Shown here: positions 44,991 to 55,104 of the stretch, one piece after another
Layout: every line of letters starts with the position of its first letter
How positions within the stretch are numbered: position 1 is the first letter of the stretch
Source of the DNA: Kushneria phosphatilytica
GTDB taxonomy: Bacteria; Pseudomonadota; Gammaproteobacteria; Pseudomonadales; Halomonadaceae
Length of the DNA stretch: 64,000 bases
Reading direction: 5' to 3'
NCBI RefSeq assembly: GCF_008247605.1
Contig: NZ_CP043420.1
Coordinates: 1,736,001 to 1,800,000 of the forward strand
Notes under the pieces: generated by a model
The model's input: the letters and a program-made list of their open reading frames with translations, nothing else
Told to the model about the DNA's origin: nothing
The model's database searches: none
Made by a program: the position numbers and the translations under genes

Positions 44991-46325
44991 TCAGGAACGC
45001 CGATAAGTGAGACGCTGACCAGCCGGTACGCCGACCAGCTGCTGGCCATCCCATACACGCTGACCGTTGACAAACGTCGCCTCGATTCGCGCCCGGAAAG
45101 TCGTCCCCTCAAAGGGACTCCAGCCACACTTGTAGAGCAGGCTCTCTCTTTCAACATGGGTGTCGCGTGTCATATCAACCAGTACCAGATCGGCAAAACA
45201 TCCTTCACGGATGAAACCGCGATCGGCCACTTCGAATCGACGCGCAACATTATGACTGGTCTTCTCGACGACGGTCTCCAGCGTAAAATTCCCCTGATGA
45301 ACCTGCTCGAGCAGGGACAGCAGGGCGTGCTGAACCAGTGGCATGCCGGAAGGCGCAGCAAAATAGGAATTGTTTTTCTCACTCAGGGTATGCGGGGCAT
45401 GGTCGGTCGCAACGATATCGATGCGGCCTTCATTGACCGCAGCACGGATGGCATCACGATCGGCAGGCGTCTTGATTGCCGGATTGCACTTGATGAAAGA
45501 ACCCAGGTGATCATAGTCTTCGTCACTGAACCAGAGGTGATGCACACAGGCTTCTGCCGTGATCTGCTTGTTCTCCACCGGGCCAGGTTCGAAAAGAGCC
45601 ATCTCTTCGGCCGTGGTGAGATGCAGAACATGCAGTCGGGTCCCGTGCCGACGTGCCAGGTCAACGGCCATGCCTGAACTCTTCAGGCAGGCTTCGCGCG
45701 AGCGGATTTCGCCATGCAGTCGAAAGGGAAGATCTTCACCGTAACGCTCCCGATACGCCTGCTCACGTGCCTGAACCATCGGCGTATCCTCGCAGTGCGT
45801 TACGACCGGGATGGATGCGTTGGCAAAAATCGATTCAAGTGTCTGCGGCGCATCTACCAGCATGTTACCGGTCGAAGCTCCCATGAAGATCTTGATGCCA
45901 CAGGTCGTTGAAGGGTCCAGTGCCTTGATGGCTTCCAGATTGTCGTTACTGGCGCCGTGGTAGAAGGCGTAGTTGGCCCAGGCCCGCTCCCTGGCAAGCT
46001 CATATTTGGCTTCCAGAGTAGCTGCATCCAGCGTCGGTGGCCTGACATTGGGCATTTCCATGAAACTGGTAATACCACCTGCTACTGCGGCAGCCGACTC
46101 GCTGGCCATATCGGCCTTGTGGGTCAGTCCCGGCTCACGAAAATGCACCTGATCGTCCATCATACCAGGCAACAGATGCCGACCATTGGCATCCAGCGTT
46201 TCTCGTGCCGGCTGATCGATGTGTGATGCCAGGCGTTCAATACGGCCATCCCGGATACCTACATCCAGGGTCTGTACCTGACCCTCATTGACCACGCGGG
46301 CGTTGGTAATCAGCAGATCCAGCAC
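44991..46325 (-). CDS. pyrC: Dihydroorotase paralogue (PyrC2-like) in a zinc-responsive operon
   Basis: 444-aa amidohydrolase of the class I dihydroorotase type, making dihydroorotate in pyrimidine synthesis. Metal-site regions: MDDQVHFREPG (the usual HxH is Gln59-x-His61), GIKIFMGASTG, VVTHCEDT, VLHLTTAEE and VATDHAPHT. The gene starts with a GTG at 46325 behind AGGAGG, and its promoter -10 lies inside a Zur-type palindrome. PyrC paralogues are documented members of Zur regulons, thought to replace a zinc-demanding enzyme. Confidence 0.9.
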   Translation of the reverse strand: MLDLLITNARVVNEGQVQTLDVGIRDGRIERLASHIDQPARETLDANGRHLLPGMMDDQVHFREPGLTHKADMASESAAAVAGGITSFMEMPNVRPPTLDAATLEAKYELARERAWANYAFYHGASNDNLEAIKALDPSTTCGIKIFMGASTGNMLVDAPQTLESIFANASIPVVTHCEDTPMVQAREQAYRERYGEDLPFRLHGEIRSREACLKSSGMAVDLARRHGTRLHVLHLTTAEEMALFEPGPVENKQITAEACVHHLWFSDEDYDHLGSFIKCNPAIKTPADRDAIRAAVNEGRIDIVATDHAPHTLSEKNNSYFAAPSGMPLVQHALLSLLEQVHQGNFTLETVVEKTSHNVARRFEVADRGFIREGCFADLVLVDMTRDTHVERESLLYKCGWSPFEGTTFRARIEATFVNGQRVWDGQQLVGVPAGQRLTYRRS

Positions 46326-46341
46326 GCCAAACCTCCTAACT

Positions 46342-46362
46342 GAATGTTATATTATAACTTTT
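46342..46362 (-). promoter_or_regulatory. Zur box overlapping the promoter of pyrC-znuCB-hisI
   Basis: The core GTTATA-T-TATAAC (46346-46358) is perfectly symmetrical, flanked by AAT and TTT, a good match to the enterobacterial Zur consensus around TGTTATANTATAACA. On the complement it contains TATAAT, a perfect -10. Zur bound here with zinc would block the operon; the site is about 20 nt from the pyrC start. Confidence 0.85.
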
Positions 46363-46398
46363 AAAACCGAAAAAACAGCTGTCTGACATGATAAGGAG

Positions 46399-46836
46399 CT
46401 ATTCCCGGCACTCATGGCAAAGACCTGACAGTTCAATGGTCTGGCGCTCAATCCGGAAATCATGGCGAGCTGCAATCTGCTCAAGCAGATTGACGACCTC
46501 ATGCTCATGCAGTTCTTCCACGCGCCCACAATGGCGACAGATCATCAGTTGGAAGCCGCGCGCATGCTCCGGACAGGGGCAGGCAATATAAGCGTTGCGA
46601 GACTCTATACGATGAATCAGTCCCTGTTCGCTCAAAAAATCAAGCGCCCGGTAAACCGTGGGAGGCCTGGCTGAAGCATGCTCGTTCGACAGCCGATCCA
46701 GCAGTTCATAGGCCTTGAGCCCACCCGGACTGTCGCTGATCATTTCAAAGACACGTCGACGAATCGGGGTGAAACGAGAGCCATTATCCTGGCAGCGCTG
46801 TTCGGCTATTCGGACCAGAGTATCCGTATCGCTCAT
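46399..46836 (-). CDS. zur: Zinc uptake regulator Zur (Fur family)
   Basis: 145-aa Fur-family repressor. The winged helix has TPIRRRVFEMISDSPGGLKAYELLDRL and RPPTVYRALDFLSEQGLIHRIE (each read in parts); the metal region has ACPCPEHARGFQLMICRHCGRVEELHEHEV and a C-terminal CHEC, giving CxxC pairs for the structural zinc. It is the Zur type rather than Fur because of the CPCPEH motif and its location just upstream of znu genes. An in-frame GTG two codons earlier is a possible start. It is followed after 73 nt by the operon it should repress. Confidence 0.93.
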   Translation of the reverse strand: MSDTDTLVRIAEQRCQDNGSRFTPIRRRVFEMISDSPGGLKAYELLDRLSNEHASARPPTVYRALDFLSEQGLIHRIESRNAYIACPCPEHARGFQLMICRHCGRVEELHEHEVVNLLEQIAARHDFRIERQTIELSGLCHECRE

Positions 46837-47006
46837 AATCACTCATCACAGAAGGGCCACCCGACACATGCACGGTGAGCATGAATTCTATCATACAGCA
46901 CCGACTCTTCGGCTTCGATGCGACTGATCGGCTGGAAGCGGGGCCAGACTCGAAATTGAGCAGGTGAGCTCAACCACTGCACCGGAGAGTCAGCTGGCGA
47001 GGCACT

Positions 47007-47204
47007 TCATTGTCTGTCATCCGGCAGGGAATCACGTATGGCGCGTTGAGCCGCGCCCGGATCGGTGATCCGTTCGATTTCCAGGCGAAACAGCTGGCCA
47101 TCATAAAGGAATGTGCGCGCTACACGATGCCGATCATGGAGCAAGAGCCTGACCAGCACCGAGAGGGTATCCGGTAGTTTTTGCTGTCGGTTTTCCTGCA
47201 TCAT
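47007..47204 (-). CDS. Small protein of unknown function
   Basis: 65-aa soluble protein, MMQENRQQKLPDTLSVLVRL at its start, with a predicted strand-rich middle (ARTFLYDGQLFRLEIERITD) and a charged tail. No family recognised. The start at 47204 has GGGAGGTG well spaced before tandem ATGs; the frame is open 12 codons further. It lies upstream of and co-directional with zur but 170 nt away, so co-transcription is uncertain. Confidence 0.6.
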   Translation of the reverse strand: MMQENRQQKLPDTLSVLVRLLLHDRHRVARTFLYDGQLFRLEIERITDPGAAQRAIRDSLPDDRQ

Positions 47205-47240
47205 GATGACACCTCCCGCGTTCGTTAAGCTGTCATGCAA

Positions 47241-47776
47241 TGGACTCGGCTCCTGAATAAAAGACAGGTTTGCTCCCCGGGCCGGTCCGAACCTGCTCCG
47301 TTACAGCATGCAGCATGATGGTCTTGATGCGCTTGCTGCTGTGCCGGTTCTGTTATTGTTATCTACCAGTTTTGACATCACGACTATCAGTAAAGCAATC
47401 AGGGCCGACCTTGATTTGAGACAAAAGCGCTTTCGGTCACAGCGACGGAGCGGAGTTGATGGGGATCGCGCAAACACTACTGGGTGATGTCGGAAGCCAG
47501 CGATGGCATATCCCTGGGGGTTGCTGGTAAATGTAAAACAGGCTCAGCGTGATAGTGCCGGGCTTGTCATCGCGCGCCTGTCAAAATACACGGGAGTGGA
47601 CACGCCAGTGAGTTCAACACTGGCCAAACGCTGCATTTAACATAATATATATTATGCGAAATAGAACAGCAGCTTACCTGACGCATTTGCTCCAGCAAGC
47701 CCTGGCATCTGATGTCCGGTCCATAGAGCATGTTTTACTCTGATACCTGACGAGCCATCTCATCAGGAGCTTTCGC
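47241..47776. other. Noncoding stretch with a 16-bp AT palindrome
   Basis: No convincing gene is present in about 535 nt. The main feature is CATAATATATATTATG at 47641-47656, a perfect palindrome 120 nt upstream of the thioesterase gene. Only short unsupported frames are open (for example about 34 codons near 47315). Confidence 0.6.
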
Positions 47777-48289
47777 ATGTCACAGACCCATGAAGCATCA
47801 CATGAAATAACGCTTCGCTTTCTCGCCGAGCCCAATGAAGTCAATTTCGGTGGCAAGGTCCATGGCGGTACCGTCATGCGCTGGATTGACCACGCCGGCT
47901 ATACCTGCGCCTCGGGATGGAGTGGTCATTACTGCGTCACCATCTATGTCAGTGGTATTCGCTTTCTTTCGCCTATCGCCATTGGCGACCTGGTGGATGT
48001 ACATGCCCAGCTGCTGTATACGGGTCGCAGCAGCATGCATATCGGTGTCGATGTCCGGGCGCGCAACCCGCGCGGTGCCAAAAGCCGTCTGACGACACAC
48101 TGTATCGTGGTGTTCGTAGCCCTGGATGAGAGTGGTAACAAGGTAGAAGTTCCTCATTGGGAACCGGGTACCGAACGGGAAAAAGCCATGCAGGCTTATG
48201 CCATGCGCCTGATTGAGCTGCGCGAAACCATCCAGGAAGAGATGTCGGAATTCCTGACTGATGATTCGGGTATTGTTCCGGGCAATTGA
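47777..48289 (+). CDS. Acyl-CoA thioesterase, hotdog fold
   Basis: 170-aa YciA/BFIT-like thioesterase that hydrolyses acyl-CoA to free acid and CoA. The N-terminal NEVNFGGKVHGGTVMRWIDHAG segment (read in parts) contains the hotdog helix with the conserved Asp, followed by the ISPIAIGDLVDVHAQLLYTGRSSMHIGV-like region (LSPIAIGDLVDVHAQ) and the C-terminal helix. CAGGAGC precedes the ATG. It is convergent with ectC, separated by a hairpin. Confidence 0.9.
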   Translation: MSQTHEASHEITLRFLAEPNEVNFGGKVHGGTVMRWIDHAGYTCASGWSGHYCVTIYVSGIRFLSPIAIGDLVDVHAQLLYTGRSSMHIGVDVRARNPRGAKSRLTTHCIVVFVALDESGNKVEVPHWEPGTEREKAMQAYAMRLIELRETIQEEMSEFLTDDSGIVPGN

Positions 48290-48305
48290 TCATGTATCAC
48301 GACAT

Positions 48306-48327
48306 CAGGCCGCATGAAAGCGGCCTG
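48306..48327. terminator. Hairpin between the thioesterase gene and ectC
   Basis: CAGGCCGC, ATGAAA, GCGGCCTG: an 8-bp perfect stem between convergent stops; no U-tract. Confidence 0.6.
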
Positions 48328-48350
48328 AGAAAGGTTCAAAACCCTTCGAA

Positions 48351-48746
48351 TCAATCTTCGGGCGGTGCGTAGGAGCCATCTGCCTGGTGCACTTCCCGAC
48401 CGGTCAACGGCGGATTGAAAACGCAGGCTACCGTCATGCCCTGCTCCTTGCCGCGCAGCCAATGTTCATCATGCTGATCAAGCAGGTACATATCACCAGC
48501 GCGAATGGTGTATTTCTTGCCATCGGCAATGGTCTCCACTTCACCTTCACCTTCATAGCAGAAAACTGCTTCGATATGGTGCTTATAGTGAATGTGCGTT
48601 TCCGTGCCGGGCCGAATGCGTGTGATATTGAAAGAAAAACCACACTTGTCATCTTCCAGCATCAATCGAGTGCTATCCCAGTTACCGTTCTCCGCTTCGA
48701 CAAAACGGTCCGTCTTGCGGCACTCTTCCAGATTACGCACGATCAT
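48351..48746 (-). CDS. ectC: Ectoine synthase
   Basis: 131-aa cupin enzyme that cyclises N-gamma-acetyl-diaminobutyrate to ectoine, the last step of the pathway. The iron-binding cupin region has [21 protein letters not shown] (in parts) with a Glu/His set, and [10 protein letters not shown] follows. GAGGA lies before the ATG. A rho-independent terminator separates it from ectB, so its expression may differ from ectAB. No ectoine hydroxylase gene (ectD) follows. Confidence 0.96.
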   Translation of the reverse strand: MIVRNLEECRKTDRFVEAENGNWDSTRLMLEDDKCGFSFNITRIRPGTETHIHYKHHIEAVFCYEGEGEVETIADGKKYTIRAGDMYLLDQHDEHWLRGKEQGMTVACVFNPPLTGREVHQADGSYAPPED

Positions 48747-48804
48747 ATTGCTTCCTCACTTGCTGCTGTCGGTATCAGGGGCTCGCCAGGAACCCGATAA
48801 TCGG

Positions 48805-48833
48805 AAAAAAAGTGCCGGCTGAAACCGGCACTT
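48805..48833 (-). terminator. Terminator between ectB and ectC
   Basis: On the complement AAGTGCCGG, TTTCAG, CCGGCACTT, then a run of seven T. It is a textbook intrinsic terminator inside the ect cluster, 25 nt after the ectB stop. Confidence 0.88.
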
Positions 48834-48857
48834 CATCAGCTTGAATCGCCTGCAGTA

Positions 48858-50719
<1,862 letters not shown>

Positions 50720-50750
50720 GAACACTTCGCTATCGGCGAATTAGTTAATA

Positions 50751-50779
50751 ACCATAACAACGCCCGGGATTTTGCGCAA
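50751..50779 (-). promoter_or_regulatory. Probable promoter of ectAB
   Basis: On the complement -35 TTGCGC (50774-50779), a 17-nt spacer, then -10 TATGGT (50751-50756); the transcript would start near 50744. Both hexamers are imperfect, as is common for osmotically controlled promoters. Confidence 0.55.
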
Positions 50780-50804
50780 ACCCTTGTTTTATCGAAACCC
50801 ACAA

Positions 50805-50829
50805 TTCCCATAACCTTTATTTATGGGAA
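50805..50829. promoter_or_regulatory. Inverted repeat upstream of the ectA promoter
   Basis: TTCCCATAA, 7 nt, TTATGGGAA: perfect 9-bp arms centred about 73 nt upstream of the predicted start. The spacing suits an activator site; the protein is unknown. Confidence 0.5.
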
Positions 50830-50977
50830 GATATGGCGCTGCGACGATTGGCAAATGCCCTCGGTAACCACTGAATGCATGGCTATGCCATGACAATATA
50901 GTCAGTCTTGTCGAATTCAGCCCGGGAAATCCCGGCCAGGCAGACGTGGATGTATGCCACCCTGATGAAAAGACATG

Positions 50978-51010
50978 AAAAAAAGGCAGGGTGCCAGGCG
51001 CCCTGCCTTT
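50978..51010 (-). terminator. Rho-independent terminator after gor
   Basis: On the complement AAAGGCAGGG ... CCCTGCCTTT followed by seven T in all. It ends the gor transcript before the ect promoter region. Confidence 0.88.
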
Positions 51011-51040
51011 CGGATCATGCTGCTCTCTGCCCTGATGCGT

Positions 51041-52402
51041 TCAGGTGCGTGTTACCTGCCTCAGTGTCACGAATTCTTCAGCACTGGTGGGATGCACACC
51101 AACCGTCGCATCGAAATCATGCTTGGTCAGACCGGCCCGCACGGCAATCGCCAGACCCTGAATCAGCTCACCGGCTTCCTCGCCCACCATGTGGGCACCA
51201 AGTACACGGTCACTGTAATCATCGACGATCAGTTTCATCAGACAGCGTTCGTCGCTACCCGAAAGAGTATGGCGCATGGGACGGAAATTCGTCGTATAGA
51301 CACGGATCTGCTCATGCTGCTCACGCGCTTCTTCTTCGCTCAATCCCACCGTACCGATGTTGGGATGGCAGAAAACCGCCGTAGCGACGCTGTCATAGTC
51401 GATGGGCTCAGCTTCGCCTGAGCCGAAATGAAGCTCTACCAGCCTCATGGCATCTTCAAGAGCTACTGGCGTAAGCTCCGGACCTTCAGTGATGTCTCCC
51501 AGCGCCAGGATGGAAGGTGTAGCGGTCTGATAGCGATCGTCTACACGCAGCTTGCCGTTGGTTTCGAATTCTACCTCGACATTTTCCAGCCCGAGTCCCT
51601 CGAAACGTGGGCGCCGCCCCGTAGCCCCCAGCACTACATCCACTTCAAGGGTCTTACCATTACTGAGCGTGACGTCATAGACGTTATCCCGCGCCTCAAC
51701 CTGATCAATAGTGGTTTCGAAGTGCAGGTTGACGCCTTTCTTGAGCATCTCGTCACGGGTGAACTCACGGATCTCGTAGTCGAAGCCGCGCAGGAATAAC
51801 GGGCCGCGGTAGACCAGGTGGGTCTCGGCGCCAAGCCCATTGAAGATACTGGCAAACTCGACGGCAATATAGCCGCCCCCCATTACCAGAAAACGTTTGG
51901 GGAAGCGCTCGAGGTTGAAGATACGATCGGAATCGAGCAAATGATCGCGACCTTCAAACTCGGGGATCCAGGGTTGCCCACCGGTGGCAATCAGAATTCG
52001 CTCTGCACTATAACGCTGACCGTTGATTTCGATCCCGTGCGCATCGACGATTTGTGCACGACCTCGGATCAACTCGACGCCGGCATTAACCAGCAGCTTC
52101 TCGTAGATGCCATTGAGACGCTCGATTTCACGGGTCTTGTTATCGCGCAACGTAGGCCAGTGAAACGTCGGAGCCTGCTCGAATTGCCAACCAAAGCCGG
52201 CACTATCGTGAAAGGCATCAGAGAAATGAGCAGCATATGAATACAGTTTCTTGGGTACACAGCCGACATTGACGCAGGTGCCGCCCAGATGGCGATCTTC
52301 GGCAATGGCAACACGCTTGCCATGCTGCGCTGCCGTTCGGGCCGCACGCACTCCTCCGGAGCCCGCACCAATGACAAACAGATCGAAATCATGATCCGAC
52401 AC
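51041..52402 (-). CDS. gor: Glutathione-disulfide reductase
   Basis: 453-aa FAD/NADPH oxidoreductase that regenerates glutathione. The FAD loop VIGAGSGGVRAART, the redox disulfide GGTCVNVGCVPKK, the NADPH loop MGGGYIAVEFASIF, the second FAD motif ILALGDITEGPELTPVA, and the C-terminal catalytic His-Glu in GVHPTSAEEF are complete. Distinct from dihydrolipoamide dehydrogenase by VNVGCVPKKLYSYAAHF. With gloB, msrA and sod in the window it forms part of the oxidative-stress repertoire. It is divergent from can. Confidence 0.95.
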   Translation of the reverse strand: MSDHDFDLFVIGAGSGGVRAARTAAQHGKRVAIAEDRHLGGTCVNVGCVPKKLYSYAAHFSDAFHDSAGFGWQFEQAPTFHWPTLRDNKTREIERLNGIYEKLLVNAGVELIRGRAQIVDAHGIEINGQRYSAERILIATGGQPWIPEFEGRDHLLDSDRIFNLERFPKRFLVMGGGYIAVEFASIFNGLGAETHLVYRGPLFLRGFDYEIREFTRDEMLKKGVNLHFETTIDQVEARDNVYDVTLSNGKTLEVDVVLGATGRRPRFEGLGLENVEVEFETNGKLRVDDRYQTATPSILALGDITEGPELTPVALEDAMRLVELHFGSGEAEPIDYDSVATAVFCHPNIGTVGLSEEEAREQHEQIRVYTTNFRPMRHTLSGSDERCLMKLIVDDYSDRVLGAHMVGEEAGELIQGLAIAVRAGLTKHDFDATVGVHPTSAEEFVTLRQVTRT

Positions 52403-52594
52403 GCTGATCTCCCGCTATCAGTTGCATGCAATAATGAGTTTGAAATGTCTCCAGGCTTTCATGCATGGAGACGAAACATGGGTGCCTCAATGTTATCAGG
52501 GCGCACCAGGTTACGTGGGCAGCCTTGACGCATCAGGGCGGTCGGATGATAGTAGCTGACGCCAATTGTCATAGCGGAGCTCAGTCTCAGTCTC

Positions 52595-53254
52595 ATGCAC
52601 TTTTCCGATGATCCCGATATCCAACAGCTACTGGACCAGAATCGTCGCTGGTCAGAAGCGATGCAGGCCGAAGATCCCGAGTTCTTCAGCCGCCTCTCCA
52701 GTCAACAGAATCCCGACTACCTCTGGATCGGCTGCTCGGACAGCCGGGTACCGGCCAATCAGATCATCGATCTTCCGCCCGGGGAAGTCTTTGTCCATCG
52801 CAATGTCGCCAATATACTCCACCACAATGATATGAACGCCCTTTCCGTGGTGCAGTTTGCCGTCGATGTATTGAAGGTGCGGCATATCATGATCGTGGGC
52901 CATTACGGTTGCGGCGGCGTTCGTGCAGCGCTTTCCGAGGACGATCACGATAACGGCCTTGTCGACTACTGGCTGCACTCGATTCGAGCGCTTTATCAGC
53001 ATCATCACGATCAACTCGCCCACCTGACCATGGACGAACGTGTTGATCGTATGTGTGAGCTGAATGTGAAGGCTCAGGTCCGCAGCCTCTGCTCAACGCG
53101 TATTCTACAGCGTGCCTGGCAGCGCGGTCAGTCAGTGGCCGTCCACGGTTGGTGCTACAGTCTTGCGGATGGGTCCATCCGTGATCTGGACTTCAGCGTC
53201 AATGATCAGCATCAGGCGGCTCGACTGTGGCAGATTGAAAGCCTGACCGGCTGA
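52595..53254 (+). CDS. can: Beta-class carbonic anhydrase
   Basis: 219-aa cytoplasmic enzyme that interconverts CO2 and bicarbonate. Zinc ligands and catalytic pair are intact: IGCSDSRVPANQI (Cys, Asp, Arg) near residue 46 and GHYGCGGVRAAL (His, Cys) near residue 104. The length matches E. coli Can (220 aa). The intact active site contrasts with the alpha-type homologue at 20.3-21.1 kb. It is divergent from gor and followed by a long hairpin. Confidence 0.95.
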   Translation: MHFSDDPDIQQLLDQNRRWSEAMQAEDPEFFSRLSSQQNPDYLWIGCSDSRVPANQIIDLPPGEVFVHRNVANILHHNDMNALSVVQFAVDVLKVRHIMIVGHYGCGGVRAALSEDDHDNGLVDYWLHSIRALYQHHHDQLAHLTMDERVDRMCELNVKAQVRSLCSTRILQRAWQRGQSVAVHGWCYSLADGSIRDLDFSVNDQHQAARLWQIESLTG

Positions 53255-53282
53255 GACCTCTCCAAAGCGTCTCCGATTCCTG

Positions 53283-53329
53283 ACAGCCATGACAGCGATA
53301 ATCAAGGACGTGATCGCTGTCATGGCTGT
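53283..53329. terminator. Long hairpin after can
   Basis: ACAGCCATGACAGCGAT, 13 nt, ATCGCTGTCATGGCTGT: 17-bp perfect arms. It lies between co-directional genes and has no U-tract, so it may be a terminator or an mRNA-end stabiliser. Confidence 0.6.
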
Positions 53330-53395
53330 ATCATGTCACTATAATCCTCGATTCTGCTCACGCCCGGTCACTCGGGGGAGTCGTTCGGATACCCT

Positions 53396-54418
53396 ATGCT
53401 GTTCGCTGCCGATTTCCATGCCCCTCATGGTCTGAGCAATCCTCATGTTCAGACCCTGCTACCGCAGCTGATGCCGCGAGCTTCACTGCGCTATGAAACC
53501 GAGCTGGTCAATTTACCGGATGGCGATTTCGTGGAACTGAGCTGGGCCCTGCCCGCTCCGGAACACCCGCGTGCACCGATCTGCCTGCTCTTTCATGGAC
53601 TGGAATCCTCGGCTCAGTGCCCTCGCGTGCGCACATTGCTGGCTACAGCCTCGCGCATGGGTTGGCGGGCCGTAGTGATGCATTTCCGTGGCTGTGGCAA
53701 GGTGCCTCATCGTGGCTCACGTACCTACCACGCTGGCGCAACTGCTGATGCTTACTGGGTAATCAGCCAACTGGCCAGCCGCTACCCGAATGCACTCAAG
53801 GTGGCTATCGGCATTTCATTGGGTGGTAACATGCTATTGAAGCTGGCCGGCGAACAGGGCGGCGATGGGCTCGATCTGGCGGGCGCGATCGCCATCAGCC
53901 CACCTCTTGATCTGGCAGCTTCCGCTGACGCATTGAACATCGGTTTTTCCAGAGTCTATCAGCGCCGAATGCTGACGAGCCTGAAACGCAAGCTGGCACG
54001 TTTCGAATCAAGCCATGACAATAGTGACCCTGAGCCTACTGGCAACAAACGGCGACGACTCGATACCTTCTGGGCATGGGATAACGAGATTACAGCGCCC
54101 ATGAACGGTTTTGAATCGGCAACCGATTACTACCAGCGCGCCTCTGCGGGACGCTGGCTCGATCGGATCGAGCTGCCGACGCTGATCCTGCACGCCGAAG
54201 ACGACCCTTTCATGCCCCGTCAGCTTTTTACCAGGCTACCTGATCCTTCCGCCTGTGTGCGGGTAGAAATTGCAGAGCATGGCGGTCATGTCGGTTTTGT
54301 CGAGCGGCGTGGCGGGCTACTGCGATCATGGCTGGCACACCGAGTCGGAGAGCAACTCAGGTCATGGTCCCGTGTCCCTGCCCTGAGCGCTCTTGATTAC
54401 CGCGTGCCCCGCACCTGA
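53396..54418 (+). CDS. yheT: YheT-family alpha/beta hydrolase
   Basis: 340-aa hydrolase of the YheT/ABHD1-3 family. Features: NPHVQTLLPQLM near the N-terminus, the oxyanion-side LLFHGLESSAQCPRV, HFRGCGKVPHRG, the nucleophile elbow AIGISLGGNMLLK (Ser near residue 143), the Asp in LHAEDDPFMP and the His in AEHGGHVGFVE. All catalytic residues are present. The substrate of bacterial YheT is unknown. It is convergent with msrA. Confidence 0.9.
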   Translation: MLFAADFHAPHGLSNPHVQTLLPQLMPRASLRYETELVNLPDGDFVELSWALPAPEHPRAPICLLFHGLESSAQCPRVRTLLATASRMGWRAVVMHFRGCGKVPHRGSRTYHAGATADAYWVISQLASRYPNALKVAIGISLGGNMLLKLAGEQGGDGLDLAGAIAISPPLDLAASADALNIGFSRVYQRRMLTSLKRKLARFESSHDNSDPEPTGNKRRRLDTFWAWDNEITAPMNGFESATDYYQRASAGRWLDRIELPTLILHAEDDPFMPRQLFTRLPDPSACVRVEIAEHGGHVGFVERRGGLLRSWLAHRVGEQLRSWSRVPALSALDYRVPRT

Positions 54419-54445
54419 TCATAAAGCGGGAATGCACCTACCCGC

Positions 54446-55081
54446 TCAGAAGATCGGGCAACTGACTCCTGTTCCGCGGAGACCACAGTATCCGGCCGGA
54501 TTCTTGCTCAGATACTGCTGATGGTACTCTTCTGCGTAGTAAAAGGTTTCAAGATCGTGAATTTCGGTGGTAATGGTACCGTTTCCGCTCGCCTGAAGCG
54601 CTCGAGCATATTCATCACGACTCTGTTCGACCAGCTGACGTTGTGCCGGACTGGTAGTCAGGATTACCGAGCGATACTGAGTCCCGAGATCATTTCCCTG
54701 ACGCATTCCCTGAGTCGGATCATGTGACTCCCAGAACAGCCGCAACAATTCCGGTGTGCCGATCACGGTAGGATCATAGATGATGCGTACTACTTCGGCG
54801 TGTCCGGTCATGCCGGAGCATACCTCTTCATAGGTCGGATTGGGCGTTATCCCGTCGGCATAACCGGCAGCCGTGGCATAAACTCCCGGCAACGACCAGA
54901 ACAGCCGTTCTGCCCCCCAGAAGCACCCCATGCCCAGCACCAGTTCCTCACTGTGAGGTGGGAATGGAGGGACAATGGAATGCCCCGTAACATGATGCTC
55001 TCCACTGATATCAATCGGCCGATCGCGACCCGGAAGTGCCTGACTGGCATCAGGTAGGCGAGTTTTATCTCTTCCCAGCAT
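54446..55081 (-). CDS. msrA: Peptide methionine sulfoxide reductase A
   Basis: 211-aa thioredoxin-dependent reductase of methionine-S-sulfoxide. The active Cys is in [13 protein letters not shown] near residue 53, with [16 protein letters not shown] and the C-terminal resolving-Cys region [13 protein letters not shown]. The N-terminal extension of about 40 residues is family-like (E. coli MsrA is 212 aa). GGGAG precedes the ATG. It follows tamB after 23 nt, the same msrA-tamAB association seen in enterobacteria, though here co-directional. Confidence 0.95.
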   Translation of the reverse strand: MLGRDKTRLPDASQALPGRDRPIDISGEHHVTGHSIVPPFPPHSEELVLGMGCFWGAERLFWSLPGVYATAAGYADGITPNPTYEEVCSGMTGHAEVVRIIYDPTVIGTPELLRLFWESHDPTQGMRQGNDLGTQYRSVILTTSPAQRQLVEQSRDEYARALQASGNGTITTEIHDLETFYYAEEYHQQYLSKNPAGYCGLRGTGVSCPIF

Positions 55082-55104
55082 GAATCGGTTCTCCCGGAGA
55101 ATAA

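Noticed and set aside
48747..48804. Sigma-54 promoter upstream of ectC, as in H. elongata
   Set aside because: TGGCGAG is present, but the GC dinucleotide expected 10 nt after GG is AT; support is too weak.
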